From Bifidobacterium erythrocebi (lineage in GTDB: Bacteria > Actinomycetota > Actinomycetes > Actinomycetales > Bifidobacteriaceae): a stretch of DNA of 52,298 bases. The number at the start of each line of letters is the position of its first letter. The first letter of the stretch is position 1. This document shows, in pieces, positions 42,257 through 52,122 of this stretch. The stretch is from contig NZ_JAAIIF010000017.1 of assembly GCF_012932675.1 (NCBI RefSeq), forward strand, positions 1 through 52,298, given 5' to 3'. The notes beneath the pieces are model-generated. The model had not been told where the DNA came from. It saw nothing but the letters and a program-made list of their open reading frames with translations, and did no database searches. A program made the position numbers and the translations under genes.

Positions 42257-42262
42257 TATACT
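42257..42262 (+). promoter_or_regulatory. -10 box for a leaderless coaBC transcript
   Basis: TATACT ends 7 bases before the coaBC ATG at 42270, so the mRNA would begin at the start codon; no ribosome binding site is present. Confidence 0.6.
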
Positions 42263-42269
42263 GGCGGGC

Positions 42270-43634
42270 ATGGCGCATATTCTTCTGGGAGTCACGGGAT
42301 CGATCGCAGCGTTCAAGGCATGCCACCTGACATCCGACTGGACCAAGGCCGGCAACGAAGTACGGGTGATCGAAACGGCAGCGGCGGAACAATTCGTCAC
42401 CCCGCTCACCTTCACCTCGTTGACGCACGCGCAGACGCGAACCGCCATGTTCCCGAACATCACGGCATCCTCCATTCAGGGCGACGTGATCAGCAACCCT
42501 TCCAGCCCCGCCTCCATCAACCACATCGCGGACGCCGCATGGGCGGATGCGCTGGTCATCGCGCCGGCGAGCGCCGACATCATCGCGCGCATCGCCGCCG
42601 GATTGGCGGATGACACCCTCACGTCCACAATTCTCGCCTTCCATGGTGCCGTCAAGGTGCTGTGCCCGGCCATGAACGTGCACATGTTCGAGAATCCCGC
42701 GACCCAGCGCAATCTGCGCATCTGCAAGGAGCTTGGCTGGTCGATCGTGGAGCCGGAGTCCGGCAATCTGGCATGCGGCGACACCGGCAAGGGCCGTATG
42801 GAGGAGCCTGCGGAGATCGAACGCATTGTGGACGGACTACTGGAACAGGCATCGCAGCAGACCGATACCAATGCCCCGGCCTCGGTCCCTGCCCCGGTCT
42901 CGCCCTCGCCCACGAGCCCCGAAACAAAGCCTCTTGACGGCCTGCATGTACTTATCACAGCCGGGCCTACGCAGGAACCGTTGGATCCCGTTCGGTTCCT
43001 CACCAATCATTCCACCGGCAAGATGGGGTATGGCTTCGCGCACGAGGCGGCGGCGCTGGGAGCAACCGTCACGCTGATCAGCGGCCCGGTGAGCCTGCCG
43101 GAACCCGGCGAGCCGACTATCGAGACCGTTCATGTGACCACCGCCCAACAGATGTTCGAGGCGGTGCAGCAAGCCTACGAGTCGGCCGACATCATTGTGA
43201 TGACCGCCGCGGTCGGGGATTTCCGCGTCAGCGAGGTCGCGGGCGAGAAGATCAAGAAGGCCGGGCGTTCCAGCATTCAGATCGAGCTGGTGTCCAATCC
43301 GGATATTCTCGCGTGGGTCGGCGCGCACAAGCGCACGGACGGCTCACAGGTGCTGTGCGGATTCGCCATGGAGACGCAGCATCTTATCGAGAACGCGGCG
43401 AAGAAGCTCGCTTCGAAGCATTGCGACATGCTGGTGGCGAACAATCTGCGCGATGCTGGCGCCGGTTTCGGCACGGATACGAATGTGGTGACCGTGCTCA
43501 CTCCTGCCCCTGCCGATGCTTCAGACAGCCAGGCACCAATCCAGCCGCGTGTCGAGAAATGGCAGAAAATGGGCAAAACCGAGCTGGCCCACCAACTGCT
43601 GCTTCGTCTTGCCGCGCTGCGCACAGCCGCGTGA
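42270..43634 (+). CDS. coaBC: Bifunctional phosphopantothenoylcysteine decarboxylase / phosphopantothenate-cysteine ligase
   Basis: A 454-residue enzyme for two steps of coenzyme A synthesis. The N-terminal CoaC flavoprotein (~1-185) has GVTGSIAAFK, SINHIADAAWADALVIAPASA with the active-site His, and CPAMN. A Pro/Ser/Thr-rich linker (~195-220) leads to CoaB (~225-454) with ITAGPTQEPLDPVRFLTNHS, TGKMGYGFA, MTAAVGDFRV and LVANNL. CoaB joins cysteine to phosphopantothenate using CTP. The gene for the pathway's first enzyme, coaX, follows 121 bp downstream. The stop context GCGTGAAA is repeated 22 bases later (43651-43658). Confidence 0.96.
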   Translation: MAHILLGVTGSIAAFKACHLTSDWTKAGNEVRVIETAAAEQFVTPLTFTSLTHAQTRTAMFPNITASSIQGDVISNPSSPASINHIADAAWADALVIAPASADIIARIAAGLADDTLTSTILAFHGAVKVLCPAMNVHMFENPATQRNLRICKELGWSIVEPESGNLACGDTGKGRMEEPAEIERIVDGLLEQASQQTDTNAPASVPAPVSPSPTSPETKPLDGLHVLITAGPTQEPLDPVRFLTNHSTGKMGYGFAHEAAALGATVTLISGPVSLPEPGEPTIETVHVTTAQQMFEAVQQAYESADIIVMTAAVGDFRVSEVAGEKIKKAGRSSIQIELVSNPDILAWVGAHKRTDGSQVLCGFAMETQHLIENAAKKLASKHCDMLVANNLRDAGAGFGTDTNVVTVLTPAPADASDSQAPIQPRVEKWQKMGKTELAHQLLLRLAALRTAA

Positions 43635-43755
43635 AACCATGCCTGGAACTGCGTGAAATCACTGCCACCCGCCGCAAAGAGGCGTACACTCGCAATAGTG
43701 AGTAGCGCAGCGTGGCGTACGGCTGCGCGGCAACCAGACAAGGGGGAACACTGCC

Positions 43756-44523
43756 ATGCTGATGGCTGTAGATATCGGAAACACCAACATCGTCATCGGC
43801 TTTCTGGAGGGCGAGCGCATCGTCGGATCCTACCGCATCACCACCAAGGCCCTGCACACGTCGGACGAATACACGGTGATGCTTTCGCAGTTCCTGCAGA
43901 TCAGCGGGTATACGAGGCATGACGTGGAGGATGTGATCGTGTGCTCGGTGGTGCCGAAGGTCATGCATTCCTTCCGCGCGTCGATCATCAAGTTCCTTGG
44001 CTATGAGCCGATGGTGGTGGGTCCGGGCATCAAGACCGGCATCAATATTCGTATGGATAATCCCAAGACCATGGGCGCGGACTGCCTGACCGACTGCGTC
44101 GGCGCGTACTACACGTACGGCGGCCCGGTGCTGGTGGCCGATTTCGGCACGGCGACCACGTTCAACTACGTTGACGGCACCGGCACGATCCGTGCGGGCT
44201 ATATCACCACCGGCATCCGCGCCGGGGCCGAGGCGCTCTGGGGCCAGACCGCACAGCTGCCCGAGGTGGAGATCGTGCGGCCGCAGTCGATTCTCGCCAC
44301 GAACACGCGCACCGCCATGCAGGCCGGCCTGTATTACACGTTCCTTGGCGGCATCGAACGCACCGTGCAGCAGTTCCGCAAGGAGATCGGCGAGCCGTTC
44401 ACCGTGGTCACAACCGGCGGTTTGGGCCGGATTTTCAAGGACGATACGGATGCGATCGACATATACGACCCGGATCTGATCTTCAAGGGCATGGCGCTGA
44501 TCTACAAGCGCAATATGAAGTAG
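43756..44523 (+). CDS. coaX: Type III pantothenate kinase
   Basis: A 255-residue kinase that phosphorylates pantothenate, the first step of coenzyme A synthesis. It is recognised by MAVDIGNTNIVIGF (phosphate-binding), GPGIKTGINIRMDNP, ADCLTDCVGAY and VADFGTATTFNYV. Length is typical (about 255-260). AAGGGGG lies 9 bases before the ATG. The order coaBC-coaX puts three activities of one pathway together. TACACT at 43685-43690 could be its own -10 box. Confidence 0.96.
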   Translation: MLMAVDIGNTNIVIGFLEGERIVGSYRITTKALHTSDEYTVMLSQFLQISGYTRHDVEDVIVCSVVPKVMHSFRASIIKFLGYEPMVVGPGIKTGINIRMDNPKTMGADCLTDCVGAYYTYGGPVLVADFGTATTFNYVDGTGTIRAGYITTGIRAGAEALWGQTAQLPEVEIVRPQSILATNTRTAMQAGLYYTFLGGIERTVQQFRKEIGEPFTVVTTGGLGRIFKDDTDAIDIYDPDLIFKGMALIYKRNMK

Positions 44524-44571
44524 CGGGTGTGCGGCCGGCGTCGAGCCCGACACCAAACCGCCAAGCGCACC

Positions 44572-44657
44572 ATACCGCACAGCCGCGTTACCGCACAGCC
44601 GCCCTACCGCACGCTATTAGCCAGTTCACCGCACGCCTGCCAGCCGCTTTACCGCAC
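44572..44657. repeat. Five short repeats copying the stop region of the sugar-binding lipoprotein gene
   Basis: ACCGCAC recurs at 44574, 44590, 44606, 44628 and 44651 (spacings 16, 16, 22, 23). On the minus strand these read GTGCGGT followed by AA, GA, AG, AA and AT in order from the gene. The first is the authentic end of the gene (Val-Arg-stop), and three of the four extra copies also end in a stop triplet (TGA, TAG, TAA). The array fills most of the gap between the convergent coaX and lipoprotein genes. Confidence 0.7.
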
Positions 44658-46112
44658 GGTGAAGCCCTGGTTCGTGCCGTATTCCTTGATGTCCTTCTCC
44701 CACAGGGCGATGCCCTGCTTCAGAGTCACCTTATCGGTCGGCTTGTCAAGCGGCTTCAACGGCTTGCCGTCATCGTCAAGCAGCCCCTCCTTCACGGCCT
44801 CCTGCCGCTTCAGATACGACTGCCACGAGTTCGCCCAACGGTACGCCGTGCCCACGGTCGCGCTGAAGTCGCTGCGCGCGTACACCTCGAACGGCAGGTA
44901 CTGGTAGCCGGTCGACACGTTCTTCGCGGCCTGGGCCAGCACACGGTTGAACTGCTGCCCGCCGAAATATGGGATATCCAGTCCGCGCGAATCCTTGATG
45001 GTGGTGCGTTCGAGGAAGCTGGAACTCGTCAGCGTGGGCAGATCCGCGGGGAAAGCACCACCGTCCACACGCGCGCCGATGCCCTCGGCATCATGCGCCA
45101 CGAATTCGGCGAAACGGTATGCTGCGTCCGGTTTGCGTGTGGATTGGAGCACGCATATCGCGGAACCACCGTTTTCCGCATTGACACGCGTGCCGTCCAC
45201 GGTGGGCATCTGCGTCACGCGCCATAGTCCTGCGCTGCCGGGCACGTCGGATTGCAGGAGCGAGGGCATCCATGCGCCGGAGAATACGGAGGCGATCGTG
45301 CCTCTGCCGAGCCCGCGCTTCCAACCGTCCGACCATGTGGCGTTTCGGGTGTCGATCAGGTCCTCGTTGATCATTTTCTGCCAGAATGCGGTGAATGTCT
45401 TCACGCCCTTGTCGCCGGTGAGGTTGACGGTCACGTTCTTGCCGTCCTTGCTGGTGGAGAACGGCTGGCCGCCTGCGAGCCAGATCATGGCGTCGTAGAA
45501 GCTGGCATCGCCGGCGTCGGCGGTGATGTAGGCTCCGGTGGCTTTGATTTTCTTGGCGGCCTCGTAATAGTCGTCCCAGGTTCTGATCTTGGTGGCGTCC
45601 ACGCCCGCGTCGTCGAACACGGTTTTGTTGTAGAAGAAGGCCATGGGGCCGGAGTCCATGGGCAGGCCGTACACCTTGTCGGCCAGGTGCACGGAGGCCC
45701 ATGTGCCAGGCGTGTAGAAGCTTGAGAAGTCGGAGCCGACCCTGTCGGTCAGGTCGAGCAGCTGGCTGGATACCGCGTATTGCCGCAGGGCGTGGTATTC
45801 GATCTGCGCCACGTCCGGCATGTTGTAACCGTCCTGGATGGCGGTGTTCAGGTTGTCGTAGCCGGAGATGCTGGTCAGGTCAACGGCGATGTCGGGGTTC
45901 TCAGCTTCGAAACGCTGCACAACCGTTTCCATGCTTGGCTCCCAACTCCACACGGAGATGTGCGCGCGGGTGTCGGTTTGCTGGCCGCATGCAGCGAGCC
46001 CTGCGATGGCGGCGATGCTTGCGACCGCGGCGATGACCCGGCGAACAGTAGCGTGAAACGTCTCGTGAAACACCCCTCGGGGCTGGTGACGGGACTTTCG
46101 GAACGAATGCAT
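44649..46112 (-). CDS. Sugar ABC transporter substrate-binding lipoprotein
   Basis: A 487-residue extracytoplasmic solute-binding protein of the family 1 (maltose/multiple-sugar) type. The lipoprotein signal has lipobox GLAAC with Cys42. The mature part starts with HISVWSWEPSMETVVQRFEAENPDI and has the GLPMDSGPMAFFYNKTVFDDAG hinge region, WDDYYEAAKKIKA and LWRVTQMPT. It should bind an oligosaccharide outside the membrane; no permease or ATPase gene is adjacent, so its transporter partners lie elsewhere. The start at 46112 is supported by a -10 box exactly 7 bases upstream; the frame extends to 46226 without support. The last codons are within a short tandem repeat. Confidence 0.93.
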   Translation of the reverse strand: MHSFRKSRHQPRGVFHETFHATVRRVIAAVASIAAIAGLAACGQQTDTRAHISVWSWEPSMETVVQRFEAENPDIAVDLTSISGYDNLNTAIQDGYNMPDVAQIEYHALRQYAVSSQLLDLTDRVGSDFSSFYTPGTWASVHLADKVYGLPMDSGPMAFFYNKTVFDDAGVDATKIRTWDDYYEAAKKIKATGAYITADAGDASFYDAMIWLAGGQPFSTSKDGKNVTVNLTGDKGVKTFTAFWQKMINEDLIDTRNATWSDGWKRGLGRGTIASVFSGAWMPSLLQSDVPGSAGLWRVTQMPTVDGTRVNAENGGSAICVLQSTRKPDAAYRFAEFVAHDAEGIGARVDGGAFPADLPTLTSSSFLERTTIKDSRGLDIPYFGGQQFNRVLAQAAKNVSTGYQYLPFEVYARSDFSATVGTAYRWANSWQSYLKRQEAVKEGLLDDDGKPLKPLDKPTDKVTLKQGIALWEKDIKEYGTNQGFTVR

Positions 46113-46119
46113 GGTTATC

Positions 46120-46125
46120 AGTGTA
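46120..46125 (-). promoter_or_regulatory. -10 box for a leaderless lipoprotein transcript
   Basis: On the minus strand TACACT ends 7 bases before ATG 46112, with no ribosome binding site between. Confidence 0.6.
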
Positions 46126-46164
46126 GCGACAGGCGGCGGCGTGGGTGGGAGGGATGCGAGACGG

Positions 46165-46189
46165 CACACATGGCCAAACGACATGTGTG
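46165..46189. promoter_or_regulatory. Perfect inverted repeat in the divergent gap
   Basis: CACACATG-N9-CATGTGTG lies between the divergent lipoprotein (start 46112) and glycosyltransferase (start 46292) genes, roughly 20-45 bases upstream of the -10 of the lipoprotein gene's promoter. Its position fits an operator for a sugar-responsive regulator, but no regulator gene is in the window. Confidence 0.45.
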
Positions 46190-46291
46190 GAGATTCTTCA
46201 GAGGGCAAGGTCTCGCGGCACAACAACCACCGTCCGCGCTAGGCTGGTATGCAGTCTGTTGTTTTGTCACCTCGCAAGGACGGGAGCACCA

Positions 46292-48190
46292 TTGCCTACG
46301 GAAAACCCATCGCAGCCATCACGTATCAAGATCTTCGTTTCGGCCCATAAGCCGGCCGTCTTCCCCGATTGCGCCAGCATCCTGCCGATTCAGGTCGGAG
46401 CCGCGCAAGCGGAGTCAGCGGGCAAACCTCTGTTCGAGAACACGTTGCATGACAATACCGGCGACAACATCTCCAGCAAGAATCCCATGTACTGCGAGCT
46501 CACCGCACAGTACTGGGCATGGAAGAACGCCGACGCCGATTATTACGGGTTCTGCCACTACCGCCGTTACTTCGATTTCACCAATACCGAGCATGAACAG
46601 AACAGCTACGGCGAGATCATAGACACCATCATCAATCCCAAATCCATCGCCGAATACGGCCTTGACGACGGAACCATCGCGCAGGCGGTGGAAGGCTGGG
46701 ACGTCATCACCACGCCATTGAACAATGTGCGCGAATTCGATGGGTTCACCAATCTCAAAGACCATTGGAACGCGGATCCGCATCTGCGCATCAAGGACCT
46801 GCGCCACATGTACGACGTGCTGTGCGCAATGCACCCCGAGTATCGCGAGGATGCCGACGCCGTGCTCAACGGCACCCGCGCGGCCTTCTGCAACATGTTC
46901 ATCATGAAGAAGGCGATCTTCCAGGAATACTGCTCCTGGCTGTTCCCCATCCTTGACGAATTCACCGCCCATTGGGACCATTCCGCCGCCGACGTGCAGA
47001 CGCTGCGCACTCCCGGCCATCTTTCCGAACGCCTGCTCAACATCTTCCTTGTGCACAAGCAGCGCACCGGCGCGAACTGGAAGATCAAGCGCCTGCAGTG
47101 CGTGCACTTCACCAACCCGGAACCGTTCACGCCGCTGGAACCGTTGAACTCGAACCCGCGTTTCACTGTGCCGGTGCTGTTCGCGGCGGACGACAACTAT
47201 GTGCCGATGCTGACCACCACCATCTATTCGATGCTGAGGAACGCCTCGCCCGAACGGCATTACGACGTGATCGTGCTTGAACGGAACATCTCGGCGGAGA
47301 ACAAGCAGAACATCACCGATTTCCTTGCTCAATTCGGCAACGCGACCGTGCGCTTCTACGACGTGAGCCGCGCCATCGACGGTTTCAACCTCACCACCAA
47401 CAACGCGCATATCAGCATCGAGACCTACTACCGCTTCATCATCCAGGAGGCACTCCCCTTCTACAAGAAGGTGCTGTACCTCGATTGCGACATGGTGGTG
47501 AACGGCGATGTCGCGGAACTATACGACACCGACCTTGGCAGCAATGCGATCGGCGCCGTGCCGGATATCGATTTCATCGGCAATCTGAATATGAAGGACG
47601 GCGCGTGCGCGGAATATGCGAAGCACCGGCTGCATATGAAGGAACCTTACGGCTATTTCCAGGCCGGCGTGTTGGTGATGAATCTGGAGAAGATGCGGGA
47701 GATCCATTCCGTACGCGAATGGCTGGAGATCGCGCAGCAACCGGGCTTCATCTACAACGACCAGGACATTCTGAACATGGAATGCGAAGGGTCCGTCACG
47801 CATCTTCCATACGAATGGAATGTGATGCACGACTGCGACGGACGGGTGCATGACGTATTCGATTTCGCCCCGGCGCACATGTTCCAAAAATACATGGATT
47901 CGCGCAGAGCCCCGAAGATTGTGCACTATGCCGATTACGACAAGCCTTGGAAGAACCCGTGGTGCGATTTCGGCCCGCTGTATTGGATCTACGCGAGTCA
48001 GACACCGTTCTCGCTGCAGATGATGGCATTGCTCGCCGGCATCGAAAAGCCCGAACCGCCGCAGCACCATGAACGCGCCATCGCCGAAGACAGCCCGATC
48101 CGCAAATACGTGGACGTGCTGGCACCCGTAGGGTCAAAACAGCGCGAACTTATGAAGGTGGCCGCGCGCAAGATCCAGGGCAAGCACTGA
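46292..48190 (+). CDS. Two-domain glycosyltransferase (DUF4422 + GT8)
   Basis: A 632-residue cytoplasmic enzyme. Residues ~8-235 are a DUF4422 domain (RIKIFVSAHKP; YWAWKNADADYYGFCHYRRYF). Residues ~295-560 are a GT8 domain (VPVLFAADDNYVPML; LYLDCDMVVNGDVAELYD with the DxD metal site at Asp398; FQAGVLVMNL; HYADYDKPW). GT8 enzymes transfer galactose or glucose from UDP-sugars, so it likely builds an extracellular or cell-wall polysaccharide. The start is set at TTG 46292, with AAGGA and GGGAG upstream and homology beginning a few residues on; a frame from 46145 lacks such support. It opens the envelope polysaccharide block. Confidence 0.9.
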   Translation: MPTENPSQPSRIKIFVSAHKPAVFPDCASILPIQVGAAQAESAGKPLFENTLHDNTGDNISSKNPMYCELTAQYWAWKNADADYYGFCHYRRYFDFTNTEHEQNSYGEIIDTIINPKSIAEYGLDDGTIAQAVEGWDVITTPLNNVREFDGFTNLKDHWNADPHLRIKDLRHMYDVLCAMHPEYREDADAVLNGTRAAFCNMFIMKKAIFQEYCSWLFPILDEFTAHWDHSAADVQTLRTPGHLSERLLNIFLVHKQRTGANWKIKRLQCVHFTNPEPFTPLEPLNSNPRFTVPVLFAADDNYVPMLTTTIYSMLRNASPERHYDVIVLERNISAENKQNITDFLAQFGNATVRFYDVSRAIDGFNLTTNNAHISIETYYRFIIQEALPFYKKVLYLDCDMVVNGDVAELYDTDLGSNAIGAVPDIDFIGNLNMKDGACAEYAKHRLHMKEPYGYFQAGVLVMNLEKMREIHSVREWLEIAQQPGFIYNDQDILNMECEGSVTHLPYEWNVMHDCDGRVHDVFDFAPAHMFQKYMDSRRAPKIVHYADYDKPWKNPWCDFGPLYWIYASQTPFSLQMMALLAGIEKPEPPQHHERAIAEDSPIRKYVDVLAPVGSKQRELMKVAARKIQGKH

Positions 48191-48208
48191 TTTGTCAGTT
48201 CCCGTTTC

Positions 48209-49297
<1,089 letters not shown>

Positions 49298-49434
49298 TGG
49301 TCTGCTTAACGCCCCCCTCAGCGGACATTAAGCATTTGTTCAGACATACTCGTCCAACCTGAACGACTACTATTGTGTATTCGATTGACGGAGTACAACC
49401 CCGGAGAGCAACGGGACATAACAGAGGGATGCCA

Positions 49435-52038
49435 ATGATGTTCGATGATTCGCAAGCACTGAGTCCTGAGAATGAACCTGAGGACGTGGCTGCGACTGCA
49501 GAATCTGAATCCTCTGAAAGCAACGATACCCCCACTTCCGTTCCTTCGCCCAGCGAAGAAAACGAGCTGGACGCGCAGGTTCTTGCCGGGAGCGAGAACG
49601 ACTCCGAGGACGGAGAAGACATCGACGCCACGCAGGAAGACGCAGAGGAACCAGACGGCATCACGGAACAAAATGCCGTAAACGAAGAGCAACAAGCCGA
49701 AGAGCAAGACGACACCGAAGTCGAATCGGAAATTCCTGCCAGCCAAGACCTCACGACCGAACCGGAAGCTGCGGAGAGCCAGGATTCCGCAGATGAGCCG
49801 GTAGACGAGTCAACTGACGAGCAAACCCCAAGCGGTTTTGCATCACGCGTTCGTGCCGCCACGGCTCCTGTACGCACCGCATGGCGCAATCTTACGGCTC
49901 CTGTTCGCTCTGCATGGCATTCCTTCACCAATCTCAAAGCGGTGTGGTTCGTCATCGATTTCTTCCGGAATCCCGATTCCCTGTGGAAGAAGCGCATGAG
50001 GTTCTCCTATGCGTTCTATGCCATCGTGTTCTTCGTACTCACCTCCGCCGAGGTCATCTTCCTGCAGTGGGGCATGTACTCCGAACCCACCTATGACAAG
50101 GACGCCGTGGTCGATGACACCACCAGGGCCCTTCAAAGCGTTGCCGGACAGGTCACCAGATTCATCAGCCAGATGTGGGTTGAGCAGAAAAACGTCTGTC
50201 TCGTCAGTTTCGTTGGCTTGGCTCTGATCTATCTCGCGATGATTTTCGTAACCAATAGGTTCTGGATCGCGACACTTGTCTTTGGCGTAGCGATAACCGC
50301 TTTTGGCGTGGCCAACAGCATCAAGATCAAGCTCCGCAACGAGCCCATCATCCCGGCCGATCTGACGTTCATTTCCGGTGGCGATACCGGAAGTATCATG
50401 TCATTCGTGCCGGATTCCAGCCGTCCATTTGTCGATGGCGCCATCAAATTCGTGATATGGTTCGCGGTCATCGTCCTCATCCTGTTCGTGCTGGATAGGC
50501 GTAGGCGTTTCATTCATTGCTCCTGGCGTCATCCGATTGCGAATGTCAAGAATATCGTCGGAAACGTGTTCCGCATCCTTGCCGCAGTACTCAGCGTCGC
50601 TTTCCTGACCTCTTATGCCGTCGGTCTGGGAACGCCCGGCTCGCAAACCTACAAGTGGGCGGAAGACAAGGGCTATGTTCCCCAGCTGTGGAACGCTTTG
50701 AGCGACGCCCAGGCCAATGGTCCCGCCACCACGTTCCTGAGCCTGTCGAAGGTCAAGGCCATGGATAAGCCGAGCAACTACAGCCGCAGCACCATGGAAG
50801 CCCTTGCGAAGAAATACGCCAAGGAAGCAGCGACCATCAACCAGACCCGTCAGAACGAGCTCACCGACAACACGGTGATCATGATCCTGTCCGAGACCTT
50901 CTCGGATCCGACCCGCGTGCCGGGAGTGACGTTCAACATCGATCCGATCCCGAATATCCGAAACATCAAGAACAGCACGACCTCCGGTCTTATGCTTTCC
51001 CCCGGCTACGGCGGCGGCACCGCGAATATCGAGTATCAGGCACTGACCGGTCTGAATCTTGCGAACTTCAATGATTCCTTGATTGTTCCTTACCAGCAGT
51101 TGGTGCCGAACCAGTCCGACCCGTACTCGTTCAATCAGATTTGGACGCAGAAGTACGGGACGAAGGGTTCCACCGCAGTGCATCCATTCCAGCAAAGCAT
51201 GTATCTGCGCAACATCAACTATAAGAAGTTCGGCTTCTCGTATCTGTATACGCTTGACAGCAAGATTCCGCTGAAGCATACCGATCGCATCGACAGGTCC
51301 CCTTATGTGAGCGATAGCGAGGCATACCAGAACGTCGTGGATCTTCTTAATAAGCAGAAGAACTCGAAGTCCTCGCAGTTCCTGCAATTGGTGACCATGC
51401 AGAACCACATGCCGTATGGTGACTATTACGACAATAACCAATTCGTAGATGCCAACACATCCGAAAACCTGTCCGATACGGAACGCTACTGCATCAACAC
51501 CTACACCAAGGGCATCAACTGGACCGATCAGGAGACAGCCGATTTCCTCAATCAGCTTGATCAGATGGACAAGCCCATCACGGTGATTTTCTACGGCGAC
51601 CATCTGCCAGGCATCTATGCCACGGCAGATGAGGATAAGAACAACAAGACCGTCCTGCACGAAACGGATTACTTCATCTGGTCGAATTCCGCTTCCGCGT
51701 CGCATGGGGCCAAGGTCGATTCCAGTACGACCGCCTATACTTCATCGAACTATTTCATGCCGTTGGCCGCCGAGCATATGAATGCCAAGGTCTCGCCTTA
51801 TCTTGCCATGCTGACCGACCTGAAGCAGCAGATTCCAGCTATGAGCCGAGTCATCGATTCGAACGGTGGCATCGGCCAGGGCAAGGCAACCTATCTTGAC
51901 CAGAACGGCAACAGGGTCAAATACACCAAGATGAGCCATAAGGCGCGCAAGCTACTTGAGGATTACAAGCTGGTCCAATACGACCAGACCATCGGAAAGA
52001 ACTACCTCAAGAGCATGAATTTCACACAGGTTCAGTAG
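49435..52038 (+). CDS. LTA-synthase-like sulfatase-family phosphotransferase
   Basis: An 867-residue membrane enzyme. An acidic cytoplasmic N-terminus (~1-130, Glu/Asp/Ser-rich) leads to several membrane helices (~165-385; AFYAIVFFVLTSAEVIFLQW, VSFVGLALIYLAMIFV) and an extracellular alkaline-phosphatase-fold domain. Likely metal and catalytic residues are Glu487 (LSETFSD), nucleophile Thr529 (GGGTANIEYQALTG) and Asp722-His723 (YGDHLPG). This is the LtaS pattern: transfer of glycerol-phosphate from phosphatidylglycerol to a surface glycan. In bifidobacteria the acceptor is probably the glycerophosphate-bearing lipoglycan. The start at 49435 has CAGAGGG at 6 bases; GTG 49375 is less likely. Confidence 0.92.
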   Translation: MMFDDSQALSPENEPEDVAATAESESSESNDTPTSVPSPSEENELDAQVLAGSENDSEDGEDIDATQEDAEEPDGITEQNAVNEEQQAEEQDDTEVESEIPASQDLTTEPEAAESQDSADEPVDESTDEQTPSGFASRVRAATAPVRTAWRNLTAPVRSAWHSFTNLKAVWFVIDFFRNPDSLWKKRMRFSYAFYAIVFFVLTSAEVIFLQWGMYSEPTYDKDAVVDDTTRALQSVAGQVTRFISQMWVEQKNVCLVSFVGLALIYLAMIFVTNRFWIATLVFGVAITAFGVANSIKIKLRNEPIIPADLTFISGGDTGSIMSFVPDSSRPFVDGAIKFVIWFAVIVLILFVLDRRRRFIHCSWRHPIANVKNIVGNVFRILAAVLSVAFLTSYAVGLGTPGSQTYKWAEDKGYVPQLWNALSDAQANGPATTFLSLSKVKAMDKPSNYSRSTMEALAKKYAKEAATINQTRQNELTDNTVIMILSETFSDPTRVPGVTFNIDPIPNIRNIKNSTTSGLMLSPGYGGGTANIEYQALTGLNLANFNDSLIVPYQQLVPNQSDPYSFNQIWTQKYGTKGSTAVHPFQQSMYLRNINYKKFGFSYLYTLDSKIPLKHTDRIDRSPYVSDSEAYQNVVDLLNKQKNSKSSQFLQLVTMQNHMPYGDYYDNNQFVDANTSENLSDTERYCINTYTKGINWTDQETADFLNQLDQMDKPITVIFYGDHLPGIYATADEDKNNKTVLHETDYFIWSNSASASHGAKVDSSTTAYTSSNYFMPLAAEHMNAKVSPYLAMLTDLKQQIPAMSRVIDSNGGIGQGKATYLDQNGNRVKYTKMSHKARKLLEDYKLVQYDQTIGKNYLKSMNFTQVQ

Positions 52039-52061
52039 TGCGAATGAAATAGTGTAATCGC

Positions 52062-52102
52062 ATGAAAATGGGCTGTCGGGAAAACCGGCAGCCCATTTTC
52101 AT
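52062..52102. terminator. Bidirectional terminator between the LTA-synthase-like gene and glf
   Basis: An 18-bp stem with one mismatch (52062-52079 and 52085-52102; core GAAAATGGGCTG / CAGCCCATTTTC) and a GAAAA loop. A-rich and T-rich flanks on both sides fit termination in both directions between convergent genes. Confidence 0.9.
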
Positions 52103-52122
52103 GCTTGGAAATTACTTCGAGC

